This document shows, piece after piece, positions 9,713 through 18,819 of a stretch of DNA of 64,000 nt (its first letter is position 1; each line of letters starts with the position of its first letter). The notes under the pieces are model-generated. The model did not search any database, was not told the DNA's origin, and was given only the letters and a program-made list of their open reading frames with translations. Origin of the DNA: Agrobacterium vitis (lineage in GTDB: Bacteria; Pseudomonadota; Alphaproteobacteria; Rhizobiales; Rhizobiaceae); NCBI RefSeq assembly GCF_014926405.1, contig NZ_JACXXJ020000005.1, positions 3,205,001-3,269,000 on the forward strand, read 5' to 3'. The position numbers and the translations under genes are program-made.

Positions 9713-12700
9713 CTAGGTGTTTTGAAAAGTCTGAAGCTCCTGTAATGCGCAATGTAAACCTGCCTCCGTCAGCGCCACTACATGCGGCCCTTCGGTATAG
9801 ACCAGCAAACAATCGATCACCTTTCCCGGATAGAGCGGCTTCAGCAATTCGCGGTAGATTGCAAGCTGTGCCGAATGGGACAGTGGCACTTCACTTTCCT
9901 GACGCGGCGGCTGCCGGTTGGTCTTGTAATCCAGCAGAATCACTTTCTCGTTCGTAACCGCCATTCGGTCCACTCGCGCCGAGACGGCGCGCTGTTCTGC
10001 GCCAAGCCGGATGGTGCCCATCAGCGAAAACTCCGTCTGCGCATGGCTGGAAAACACCTCGCTCAAGGCCGGATGATCAAGGATAGCCAAAACACTATCC
10101 ACCAAGCGGACGCGCTCATGGGCGGGCCAGAACCGGGCGGCGCGCTCGCCATAACGGCGGGCGGCGGCCATCCGTTCATCGGCAGGCAGGCCCGGCAGCA
10201 TTTGCAGCATCCGGTGCACCAATCGGCCCTTTTGCAGGGCAAGGCCTGCATCTTCACCCTTGCTAAACAGCGGTGAGCGCAGCATCAGGTCGCCGTCCTC
10301 GTCATTCACCTCGATCCCGGCCCCTGATGGGCTTAAAGGCCGTGGCAAACGCGGCGGTGGCGGCGCCGGGCGCAGCAGCGCCTCCGGCAAGGCTTCCAAC
10401 TGCCGTTTTTCCGGGCGTTTTTCCTGTCGTTCGAAGCGGCCCGGAACGACGGCATTTTCCCAGAGCAGCCCGGTCCAGTCGCCTTCCGGCCCGCCAAAGC
10501 GTTGCTCCCGGCACCGTTCTGTATCAAGCATCAGGGCCGACCAGACCATCTGGTGCCAGATTTCGGTCTGCACCTGCTTGCCACGATAGCCGCAGACCAC
10601 CAGCCGGTCGGCAGCCCGCGTCATGCCGACATAGAGCAGGCGTCGATATTCCTCCTCAATGGCCTGTTTTCGCTTTGCCACGTCCTCAGCGGTCAGAGGA
10701 TTATCAACCGCTTTCACCGGCACCCAAACGGGGCATTCCGGGGGCTGCGCTCCGGTCTCGATCATCCGAAATTTTGGCAGATGCGTATGGTTGAAGGCTT
10801 TGGAGCCATCATCGACCAGAAACACGATTGGCGCTTCCAGCCCCTTGGAGGCATGAACGGTCATGATGCGCACCTCGCTGCGCTCCTTGTCCTGTTCGCG
10901 CTTTACCTCAGGCGCTTCCTGCTCCAGCGTGGTGATGAAGGATTGCAGGCCCGGCAGGCCCGCCTGCTCATGGGAGAGAGTAAAGGTCAGGAACTCATCG
11001 ATGATGTCGCTAACCTCGCTGCCAAGTCGAGCCAGAAAGTCGCGTCGGCCTCCCAGGGGACCAAGCACCCGACCATAGAAATCATGCGGCAGAAGATCCC
11101 GCGCCAAGGCGAGATAGCGGTGCAAACGGGCAAGGGCCACCTGCCATTTTTCTGATCCGGCCTCCGCCAGCCGGGCAATCTCGGCAAAGACAGAGATTTC
11201 ACCGCGCCGCGCTGCCACTTCGAATACATCGTCTTCGCTCAGGTTGAACAACGGGCTTTTCAGCAGCGCCGCCAGCGACAGGTCATCGGCGGTGAACAGC
11301 ACGAACCGCCCCAGCGCCAGCAGATCCTGCACGGCAATATGGCCGGTCAGCCGCAACCGGTCGGCTCCAGCCACAGGAATATTGCTGCGCCGCTTCAAGG
11401 CTCGCGTCAGCGCATTGACGAAAGCGCCGCGTTTGCGCACCAGAATGAGGATGTCGCCTGCTTCTATGGACCGCTCCACACCCTTTTCCACGATGGTCTC
11501 GCGGGCCAGCATGATCTCGATCCGCTGGGCGATCCGCCGCGCCAACATGGCCGAAGGGGCATTTTCCGGCGTTGCATCGAAGGGGGCGGTCCAATCCTCC
11601 TCACTGTCGCTGCCTTCCGGCGCGATCATTTCCCAGACTTCGACCGCGCCGGGATGGCCGATGCGGCTCGACATATGCACCACTGGTTCCGCAACCGCCG
11701 AAAGGCCCCGGGCATTCTCGGTAACCGAAAACACCTGGTCAACGGCTGACAACACGGCATTGGTGGAGCGGAAGGATAGCGGCAGGCGCACCGCGCTAAA
11801 GCTTTCGCCGCCACGCGCCACTTCCTGTTCGGTCTCGCGGGCTTCCTGTGAAAACCGTTCCGGCTTTGCGCCTTGGAAGGAGTAGATCGATTGCTTCTCA
11901 TCACCAACAGCAAAGAAGGTGCGGCGCACCGGACGGGCGCTCTGGCCGGAGAAAAAATCTTCGCGCAGCGAGCGGATCACCGACCATTGTACCGGGCTGG
12001 TATCCTGCGCCTCATCGACCAGAATATGGTCGATGCCCTGATCCAGCTTGTAATGCACCCAGGGGCCAACCGTGCTGCGGGTCAGAAGCTCGGCGGTGCG
12101 GGCAATCAGATCCTCGAAATCCAGTTGGCTGCTGCGCTTTTTCAACTCTTCATAATCATGGTCCAGCCGCTCGGCCAGCGTTAGCGCCGCCCGTGTTGCC
12201 TTGAACAGCCGAAGCAGCCGCAGGCGTTCGCGGCAGGCGACGACATGGTCGCGGGCCGCAAAAATCGCCTCCGACAGATAAGGAGCCGCCTTGTTCATGG
12301 CGGCGGCGATCAGCGAACGGTCGGCTTTCGGCTTGTCGGAGCCCGTGTAAAAGGCCTCTTCCAGCAATTGCGCCCGCACGAGCGAATCAGGCTGGCGCAC
12401 GGCGCGCTCCAGCGTCAGGGCGACGCCTTGGACAAGGGAACCGCCCTTGGTGAGTGCCAGATCGATATAGGTGGAAAGCTGCGGCCCCGCGAGGCTGGGA
12501 AGCGGCCAATAGGCCTCGGCCAGCGATATCTCGGTTTCTTCAGGCTGAAGGCCCAAGGCATTGCGCAAAGCACTCTCCACGCCGCCCTTTCGACGGGCTA
12601 CCGCCAGAAAGCCGCGTACCGCATGGCGGTTGGAAACGATGTCAGACAGCAGGTTTTCCAGCCCGAATTCATCGCCAAGGCTCAACACTTCGGCAAAGGC

Positions 12701-13261
12701 TTCGGCGAGGTTTGCATCGTCTTCGGCAGCGGTCGCCGTCAGCAGCGACCGGCGGGCATCGGCCAAAAGCACCGAGGCCGCGCGGTCGTCCAGCACCGAA
12801 AAATGCCCGGCCACATTGGCTTCCAGCGGAAACTGGTGCAGCAGCGCCTCGCAAAAGGCGTGGATGGTCTGGATTTTCAAGCCGCCCGGCGTTTCCAGGG
12901 CGCGGGCAAACAGCCGTCGCGCCTCGGCAATCTTCATACGGTCAGGCGGTTGGCGTTCAATGGTTTCGATACGGCGGGCAAGCTCTTCGTCGGGAAGGGT
13001 CGCCCATTCGGCAAGCCGGTCGAACACCCGGTTCGACATTTCAGAGGCCGCCGCCTTGGTATAGGTCAGGCAAAGAATCGAAGAGGGTCGCGCACCCGCC
13101 AGCAGCAGGCGAATCACCCGCTGCGTCAGCACATGGGTCTTGCCAGACCCGGCATTGGCCGAGACCCAGGCAGACCGGGCCGGATCGGAGGCCAGCGATT
13201 GCTGCCGGGTGGTCCAGTCAATGGGGTCATCGCCATCGCGCAGCATGTCCGGATCAGTCAT
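9713..13261 (-). CDS. addA: Double-strand break repair helicase-nuclease AddA
   Basis: A UvrD/RecB-like helicase-nuclease of 1182 residues. Walker A is VSANAGSGKTHVLTQRV near residue 40. Further motifs are DHILVDEAQDTSPVQW (Walker B), FFAVGDEKQSIYSFQGAKP, VRIMTVHASKGLEAPIVFL, LLYVGMTRAADRL and the C-terminal RecB-family nuclease core VILLDYKTNRQPP. With AddB it resects double-strand ends for RecA loading. The start is the ATG at 13261, which overlaps the end of addB by 8 bases; a longer in-frame start at 13342 would run deep into addB. In relatives trxA follows addA directly, but here trxA is 29 kb away. The TAG stop lies at the edge of an intergenic repeat. Confidence 0.95.
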   Translation of the reverse strand: MTDPDMLRDGDDPIDWTTRQQSLASDPARSAWVSANAGSGKTHVLTQRVIRLLLAGARPSSILCLTYTKAAASEMSNRVFDRLAEWATLPDEELARRIETIERQPPDRMKIAEARRLFARALETPGGLKIQTIHAFCEALLHQFPLEANVAGHFSVLDDRAASVLLADARRSLLTATAAEDDANLAEAFAEVLSLGDEFGLENLLSDIVSNRHAVRGFLAVARRKGGVESALRNALGLQPEETEISLAEAYWPLPSLAGPQLSTYIDLALTKGGSLVQGVALTLERAVRQPDSLVRAQLLEEAFYTGSDKPKADRSLIAAAMNKAAPYLSEAIFAARDHVVACRERLRLLRLFKATRAALTLAERLDHDYEELKKRSSQLDFEDLIARTAELLTRSTVGPWVHYKLDQGIDHILVDEAQDTSPVQWSVIRSLREDFFSGQSARPVRRTFFAVGDEKQSIYSFQGAKPERFSQEARETEQEVARGGESFSAVRLPLSFRSTNAVLSAVDQVFSVTENARGLSAVAEPVVHMSSRIGHPGAVEVWEMIAPEGSDSEEDWTAPFDATPENAPSAMLARRIAQRIEIMLARETIVEKGVERSIEAGDILILVRKRGAFVNALTRALKRRSNIPVAGADRLRLTGHIAVQDLLALGRFVLFTADDLSLAALLKSPLFNLSEDDVFEVAARRGEISVFAEIARLAEAGSEKWQVALARLHRYLALARDLLPHDFYGRVLGPLGGRRDFLARLGSEVSDIIDEFLTFTLSHEQAGLPGLQSFITTLEQEAPEVKREQDKERSEVRIMTVHASKGLEAPIVFLVDDGSKAFNHTHLPKFRMIETGAQPPECPVWVPVKAVDNPLTAEDVAKRKQAIEEEYRRLLYVGMTRAADRLVVCGYRGKQVQTEIWHQMVWSALMLDTERCREQRFGGPEGDWTGLLWENAVVPGRFERQEKRPEKRQLEALPEALLRPAPPPPRLPRPLSPSGAGIEVNDEDGDLMLRSPLFSKGEDAGLALQKGRLVHRMLQMLPGLPADERMAAARRYGERAARFWPAHERVRLVDSVLAILDHPALSEVFSSHAQTEFSLMGTIRLGAEQRAVSARVDRMAVTNEKVILLDYKTNRQPPRQESEVPLSHSAQLAIYRELLKPLYPGKVIDCLLVYTEGPHVVALTEAGLHCALQELQTFQNT

Positions 13262-16200
13262 CGCTGCTGCTCTCCTCTGCCGCTTCAGCGGTGGACCATT
13301 CAGCGACGCGGGCCAGATGATCGTAGTCGCCGCTGAAATCATTCATCATCGCTGGCATCAGCCGCGAGACATAGCCGCGCTCACCCGATTGCAGCAGGGT
13401 GACGAAGCGGGTCAGTTGCGCGATGGATTCCTGCGCCAGATCCAGTGCCGACTTTGCCTTGTCGCCCTTGCCGGTCAGCTCGTTATTAACCTGATCGGCC
13501 TTAAAGCGCCCGCCGGGCCGAAGCCGGACATAAATCAAATTATCCGGATTCAGCCGTCCGACATCCTTGAAGGCCCCCATGGTCAGGGCCGCAGCTTCCA
13601 AAGCCAATTGCGGATCAAGCAGGCTGCGGGCCTGGGAAACGCTGGGGTTAAGACCGGTTTTGTAATCGATGATATCGGCGTGCCCGGCCCGGATATCGAT
13701 CCGGTCGGCAATACCAGTGAGCCGGATATCGATCTCGCCGAGTTCCACCCCGGCGCGGGCTTCCGTCACCAGCTTGGCCGGATCACGCTGGCGCTGCCAC
13801 TCGATAAAGGCGAGGCCAACCTCAGAGAAGCGCTTGCGCCAGACGACGTGAATATGCGGTGGCAGATTTCCCTCGGCAAACAGCGTGTCGGCAATCTCGC
13901 TCATCAACTGTTCAGCGTCAGGCCCCAGCTTTTCGGGCATACGCGCCACGAATTGCTCAACAATCGCATGGTAGAGCGTGCCGCGTTCGGAGGCGCCGGG
14001 ATCGCTGTTGAACGGTTCAACCGGATCGAGCTTCAGAATGCGGCGGGCATAGATCGAATAGGGATCGCGCCTGAGACGCCCGACCTCGCTGAAGGAATAG
14101 GTTTTCGGATGCAGATCGGCCGGTGGCTTTGGCTGCGGGCGTTGGGCGGCGGCTTGATCTGCGCCTTTATCGAGCAACTCGGCAAAATGACGGTAGCGCT
14201 CCCCTCTGGCTTTCAGCGTCTCTGCAAAATCCTTGCCACCCAGCGCCAGCAGCCTTTGCAGCCAGCGGGAGGCAACGGTGGGGGCCGATCCCTGCCGCAG
14301 GGCGCGGCAATAGATCAGTTGGCGGGTGCCATTGGCCATTTCGAAGTCATGGGCAAGCTGGCCGATCTGCCGTTCCGGCGGCTCCAGTCCCATTTCGGTT
14401 TTCATGCTGCGCGACAGAAATGGATTATTGGTGGTGGTGCCGGGCCATGATCCTTCGTTCAACCCACCGAGGATCATCGTATCGACGTTTTGCAGACGCG
14501 ATTCCAGCGCACCGAAGATGAACACGCGCGGATGGCGCAGCGATTTCGGCTTGACCGATTCGCTGGCGGTCAGTGCCGCGACAATCTCGATCCATTGCGG
14601 ACCATCGGCGCTCAACTGACCATCGGTTTCCATAATTTCGCTAAGCAGTCGCGCCAAAACGGCACCGGCTTCATTGGCCCAAAGAGGAGCAAGATCACCC
14701 TCATCGGTGCGAGCCACAGCCTCCAGCACCTGACCGGTGCGCTCGGCCCATTCCCTCAAAGACAAACGGGTGGTGAAATGGTGACCATCCGGCTTGGCGA
14801 CGACATGACCGGCAAGCGGTTCCACCGCCTCTGCGATTGCCTCGGCCAGTATCCGTGCTTGCTGCCGGGTCTGATTGGTAAAAGAGCGCCGCCAGGCTGG
14901 CGGATGGCGGTCATCGAACTGGGCGACCACCTGTTCATCGAACAGCGGTGCCAGCGCGGCGATGTCGATGGCACCGGTGCCGCCGCGCAGCGCAATGGCC
15001 TCCAAAGCGTCGGCGGCTTCACGATGTCCATCGTCGCTCAAGCCAAAACGGGCGAGTGGGTGCTTAAGTAAGGAGACGATGGCAACGGGATCGCCGGGCC
15101 GCAACACCGCTTCCAGCACCAGCACCAGCAACGTGCCCTGCGGCGTCGCCGAAAATGGCGTACCCGCCGAATCGTCGGCCTCGATGCCGAATCGGGCCAG
15201 TTCCGAAGCAACCCGACGCGCAAGGTTGCGGTCAGGGGTAATCAGCGCGGCGCGGCTTTCTCCGCCATCGGCACCGGGCCGCTCCAGGGCCAGCCTGAGG
15301 GTAATGGCGATGGCAATCGCCTCTTCCCGCTCGTTGGCCGCCTCAATCAGCGCCACATCGGCAAAGGCGGCCTGAAACCTGTTATCCCCGAATGCCTGCC
15401 GCCAGGCGGTCCATTGGTCAGTTGCCTTGGCAGGCGACAGCGCCCGGGAGAGAATTTCGCTGCGGTCAGCAAGGTCTGGTTCTGCCTCTTCCAGCACGCC
15501 CACGTCGTCACGGGTCAAGCCGAGACGGCCTAAGAGCCGGTGCAGACCGTATTGCGGATGGGTGCGGGCAGTTGGCTCCGGCGGCATGCCGGGAGGCTGT
15601 TCACCCCCAACGCTTTGCCACTGATCATCCGGCATGGCCTTGTCCAACCCCGGCAGCACGATCACCCCTTGGGGCAAGCGCGCCACCGCCGCGATCAGCT
15701 CGGACGCAGCAGGAATCGAGCCGGTCGAGCCCGCGACGATCACCGGATGAGGATCAGAAAGGTGACCAACACGGTCGCGTTCGGTGCGCAGCAAGGCATT
15801 GCGGTGGAGAACCGGCGAAGACCGGTTCAACTCTTCCAGCCGGGCTGGCCAATAGGCGCTGGCTATGCCGAGGAAAGCCAGCGTTAGCTGCCACCAGGAG
15901 GCAAAATCACGGGCATCGAGCTTGTCGAGATCGGCCCAGTCACGCTCCTCGGTTTCCACCGAATCGATCAGTTCCACCAGCGCCCGCGCCAGCCACACGG
16001 CATCCGCCGGGCTGGCCGGAGCGACAAGCGGGGTTTCGGTGTGAATGCTCAACACGATATCCGGCAGCTTGTTGCGCCACGCAAGAATCAACTGCGCCAG
16101 TTCCAGCAGCCGCACCGTATTGCTGATCGGCGGGTTCAACGCCAGCAGCGCCGGGGTTTCCGCGTCAAAATAACTGGCATCGTCCTCGGCTTCACCCAGG

Positions 16201-16439
16201 GGCTTGATCATCGGCAGAATGGCGGATTGGCCACCCAGCACCTCAACGAACTGAGCGCGCAGCACGCGCACCGCACGCCGGGTCGGCACCAGGATCGTGA
16301 CCTTGGACAGGGACAGGGGATCGGCTGGATCATAGCGAAAGCCGGGGGCGAGACGGCCATCGCACAGGGTCTCGGCAATCAGCCGCAGGAAAGGCCGATC
16401 CGGGGGAATAGTGAAGATGCGGGCTTGCAGGCTGGACAT
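13254..16439 (-). CDS. addB: Double-strand break repair protein AddB (alphaproteobacterial type)
   Basis: A 1061-residue partner of AddA. The N-terminal part has VTILVPTRRAVRVLRAQF in place of a helicase Walker region and PVIVAGSTGSIPAASELIAA. The C-terminal nuclease domain has YSIYARRILKLDPVEPFN, ERGTLYHAIVEQF and the catalytic ADIIDYKTG. Only two or three cysteines occur and they do not form the four-cysteine iron-sulfur cage of Bacillus AddB, as expected for the alphaproteobacterial type. The ATG at 16439 is 4 bases after the end of murU, and the gene overlaps addA by 8 bases, so murU-addB-addA are translationally coupled. Confidence 0.93.
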   Translation of the reverse strand: MSSLQARIFTIPPDRPFLRLIAETLCDGRLAPGFRYDPADPLSLSKVTILVPTRRAVRVLRAQFVEVLGGQSAILPMIKPLGEAEDDASYFDAETPALLALNPPISNTVRLLELAQLILAWRNKLPDIVLSIHTETPLVAPASPADAVWLARALVELIDSVETEERDWADLDKLDARDFASWWQLTLAFLGIASAYWPARLEELNRSSPVLHRNALLRTERDRVGHLSDPHPVIVAGSTGSIPAASELIAAVARLPQGVIVLPGLDKAMPDDQWQSVGGEQPPGMPPEPTARTHPQYGLHRLLGRLGLTRDDVGVLEEAEPDLADRSEILSRALSPAKATDQWTAWRQAFGDNRFQAAFADVALIEAANEREEAIAIAITLRLALERPGADGGESRAALITPDRNLARRVASELARFGIEADDSAGTPFSATPQGTLLVLVLEAVLRPGDPVAIVSLLKHPLARFGLSDDGHREAADALEAIALRGGTGAIDIAALAPLFDEQVVAQFDDRHPPAWRRSFTNQTRQQARILAEAIAEAVEPLAGHVVAKPDGHHFTTRLSLREWAERTGQVLEAVARTDEGDLAPLWANEAGAVLARLLSEIMETDGQLSADGPQWIEIVAALTASESVKPKSLRHPRVFIFGALESRLQNVDTMILGGLNEGSWPGTTTNNPFLSRSMKTEMGLEPPERQIGQLAHDFEMANGTRQLIYCRALRQGSAPTVASRWLQRLLALGGKDFAETLKARGERYRHFAELLDKGADQAAAQRPQPKPPADLHPKTYSFSEVGRLRRDPYSIYARRILKLDPVEPFNSDPGASERGTLYHAIVEQFVARMPEKLGPDAEQLMSEIADTLFAEGNLPPHIHVVWRKRFSEVGLAFIEWQRQRDPAKLVTEARAGVELGEIDIRLTGIADRIDIRAGHADIIDYKTGLNPSVSQARSLLDPQLALEAAALTMGAFKDVGRLNPDNLIYVRLRPGGRFKADQVNNELTGKGDKAKSALDLAQESIAQLTRFVTLLQSGERGYVSRLMPAMMNDFSGDYDHLARVAEWSTAEAAEESSSDD

Positions 16440-16443
16440 TATT

Positions 16444-17175
16444 TCAGATGTCCTTTGGCTGGCGGGCCAGCACCGTTTCCGCCTCTTCAATCGCCTCCGG
16501 CGTACCAACTGTCAGCCAATGGCCCTGAAGCATCAGCCCGAACAACCGCCCCTTGGCAATGGCCCGGTCAAAATAGATATTGAGATTGAAAGCATCCTGC
16601 GGCGCATCGTCTAAAAGGGCGTGCTCCATGGCCAAAGCCCCGGCATAGACCACCGGGTTTGGATCGCCCGCCTGGTAGCGGGTCAGCCTGCCATCAGCAC
16701 CGAGGTTGAAATCATTCTTGCCATTATGGCCGGTGGTCTGTTCCAACGTGACGCATAGCATCAGCATATCCATCTGCGCCGGGTCAAAGGTTTCCGCCAG
16801 TCTTTGCAGATTGGTGGGTTGGTCCTTCGGCTCACCGATCCAGAACAGGTCGGCATTCATCACCAGCAACGGGCCGGGAGCCAGATGCCTGATGCCTTTG
16901 GCCAGTCCGCCGCCATTGTTCATCAAGCCATCGCGCTCATCGGAAATCACGATGCTCGGCTGATCGCGCCCGGCCAGATGCGCCAGCATTTTCTCTGGAA
17001 AATGGTGAATGTTGACCACAGCGGTTTCTACGCCCGCCTGTTGCAAATGATCCAGCGCATAATCCACCAGCGTCTTGCCCGCCACCCGCACCAGAGGCTT
17101 CGGCAGGGTTTCGGTGATGGGACGCATTCTTGTGCCGAGCCCTGCGGCCAGCACCATGGCTTGGGAAATCTTCAT
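16444..17175 (-). CDS. murU: Nucleotidyltransferase, probable N-acetylmuramate-1-phosphate uridylyltransferase
   Basis: A 243-residue sugar-1-phosphate nucleotidyltransferase. The signature LAAGLGTRMRPITETLPKPLVRVAGKT covers residues 10-36 and MNADLFWIG supplies the metal-binding Asp. Similar proteins are often labelled mannose-1-phosphate guanylyltransferase. Because the preceding gene encodes an AmgK-like sugar kinase, the better call is MurU, which turns MurNAc-1-phosphate into UDP-MurNAc in the fosfomycin-insensitive peptidoglycan recycling route known in Pseudomonas putida and Caulobacter. It is followed after 4 bases by addB and preceded by tsaE-amgK with a gap of 135 bases. Substrate is inferred from family and context. 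Confidence 0.8.
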   Translation of the reverse strand: MKISQAMVLAAGLGTRMRPITETLPKPLVRVAGKTLVDYALDHLQQAGVETAVVNIHHFPEKMLAHLAGRDQPSIVISDERDGLMNNGGGLAKGIRHLAPGPLLVMNADLFWIGEPKDQPTNLQRLAETFDPAQMDMLMLCVTLEQTTGHNGKNDFNLGADGRLTRYQAGDPNPVVYAGALAMEHALLDDAPQDAFNLNIYFDRAIAKGRLFGLMLQGHWLTVGTPEAIEEAETVLARQPKDI

Positions 17176-17310
17176 GGCTCTCGTATCTGTCAGCGATCTG
17201 CGGCATCGCTCGTGTGTGACGCATCATCTTTACGAGACACGCTCTATCGCAAATCCCGCCAGAGAACCACTGTCGAGAGGACCAGAACCACTGTTCCAGG
17301 GGATGAAGAT

Positions 17311-18819
17311 TCAAGCGCGCGGCAACAGGCCGTGTGTCAAAAGCCAGTCTTTCAAAGGCGTGAGCGCCTCATGCTCCAGCACGCCGCCGAGATAGGCGAG
17401 CGTCCGGGGCATATGCTGCATATAGCCGGGCTTGCCATCGCGTTTCATCAGCCGCACCCAAAGCCCGACCAGCTTGCAATTGCGCTGAGCAGCCATAATG
17501 GCGAAATCCCGTCGAAAAGCGCTTTCATCAAATCCGGCTTCGGCACGGCGCAGCGCCAGATAATGCTCAAGCAGCCGCTTTTGCAGCTCCGGTTCGATGG
17601 TGACACGTGCATCCTGAATCAGGGAGGCGACGTCATAGGCAGCCGGACCGATCATCGCATCCTGGAAATCGATCAGGCCGACGCGGGCGATGCCCTGTTT
17701 TCCTTCCTGCCAAAGGAGATTCGGGGAATGGACATCGCGCAGCACCAGACTGCTGCGGTCACTGATCTGGCTAAACATGTCCGACCAGAGAGCGAGATAG
17801 GCTTGGCGTTCCTCGTCATCGGGCTGTCGTCCGAGCGAAGAGGGCATATACCAATCAAGCAGCAATTCCGTCTCGAACGCCATGGCCGCTGCATCGAAAT
17901 CGGGAATGCGGTGGATATGGTCAGGCGAGACAGAAATTTCACGTGAAACATTTTGCCCATGCAGGAAAGCAAGCGCGGCAGCAGCTTCCATATAACGCTC
18001 GGCGACCGGCTGACCCTGTGCATCCAGAATGCCGTCCTGACCGAGATCTTCGATCAGTAAAATGCCATCGGAGTCACTGGCATAAATCTTGGGGACGGTA
18101 AGCCCCGCATCCTTCAACAGTTGATCGATAGCCACGAAAGCCCGGTGGTCTTCTGCCAGATGCACGAGTTCCGGGTAGGTCTTGCCGAGGCGGATGATCG
18201 GTGTGGCCGGTCGTTTGGGGCTGTCCATCACGATGCGCTGCGATTGACCGTCCATCCTTGCCGTTTCATAGGCGCGGTAGTCCGCATCACCAGTCAGGAA
18301 GCGGCGTCGGGCGCCCGCCATGCCATTGGCATCGAGGAAAGTGCGGATAGCGAGCACCCGCCGGATTCGGCTCAGCCTGTCCTCAGGCCCGCTGATGGTC
18401 AGTTGACGCCCGCCATCCGGGGGGAAACCGTAATGCAGGCCGATTGTCGTCTTCGGCAGCCGGCCTTCGGCCCGTTCTGGCCATTCGACGAGGCAAATGC
18501 CGGTATCCAGCGCCTCATCAAAGCCCAGCTCATCAAGCTCGGAAGCATCACCCAGCCGGTAGAGATCAAAGTGAGCAGCGGGAATGCGCAACTCATAGCT
18601 TTGGACCAGCGTGAAAGTCGGGCTTGGCACTTCCAGATCATCGTCATCGGCCAAGGCCCGCAGCAATGCTCTTGCAAGGGTAGACTTTCCCGCTCCGAGA
18701 TCACCATGCAGGGCAAGGCAGTCCCCCCGCTTCAGGGCAAGCGCCAGATCTTCCCCGAGCTGGATCGTCGCCGCCTCATCGGCAAGCGAAAGATGAAGCG
18801 ATATCTCTAATCCTGTCAT
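17311..18819 (-). CDS. Fusion of TsaE (tRNA t6A ATPase) and AmgK-like sugar kinase
   Basis: A 502-residue two-domain protein. Residues 1 to about 150 are TsaE: Walker A LHGDLGAGKSTLARALL, then SPTFTLVQSYE, HFDLYRLGDASELDELGFDE and ICLVEWPERAEG. TsaE drives the TsaB-TsaD complex that makes threonylcarbamoyladenosine on tRNA. From about residue 185 onward the protein is an aminoglycoside-phosphotransferase-fold kinase with LIEDLGQDGILDAQG, catalytic LRDVHSPNLLW and metal-binding LIDFQDAMIGPAAYDVASL. With murU next door, this half fits AmgK, the anomeric kinase of MurNAc/GlcNAc. The ATG at 18819 overlaps the stop of divL as ATGA. The fusion is common in Rhizobiales. A parS-like site lies inside the gene at 17935. 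Confidence 0.88.
   Translation of the reverse strand: MTGLEISLHLSLADEAATIQLGEDLALALKRGDCLALHGDLGAGKSTLARALLRALADDDDLEVPSPTFTLVQSYELRIPAAHFDLYRLGDASELDELGFDEALDTGICLVEWPERAEGRLPKTTIGLHYGFPPDGGRQLTISGPEDRLSRIRRVLAIRTFLDANGMAGARRRFLTGDADYRAYETARMDGQSQRIVMDSPKRPATPIIRLGKTYPELVHLAEDHRAFVAIDQLLKDAGLTVPKIYASDSDGILLIEDLGQDGILDAQGQPVAERYMEAAAALAFLHGQNVSREISVSPDHIHRIPDFDAAAMAFETELLLDWYMPSSLGRQPDDEERQAYLALWSDMFSQISDRSSLVLRDVHSPNLLWQEGKQGIARVGLIDFQDAMIGPAAYDVASLIQDARVTIEPELQKRLLEHYLALRRAEAGFDESAFRRDFAIMAAQRNCKLVGLWVRLMKRDGKPGYMQHMPRTLAYLGGVLEHEALTPLKDWLLTHGLLPRA
17935..17950. promoter_or_regulatory. Candidate parS site 2, inside tsaE-amgK
   Basis: AATTTCACGTGAAACA matches the parS consensus at 14 of 16 positions with the core TTTCACGTGAAACA exact. 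It lies within coding sequence, as parS sites in other bacteria often do. Confidence 0.7.
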
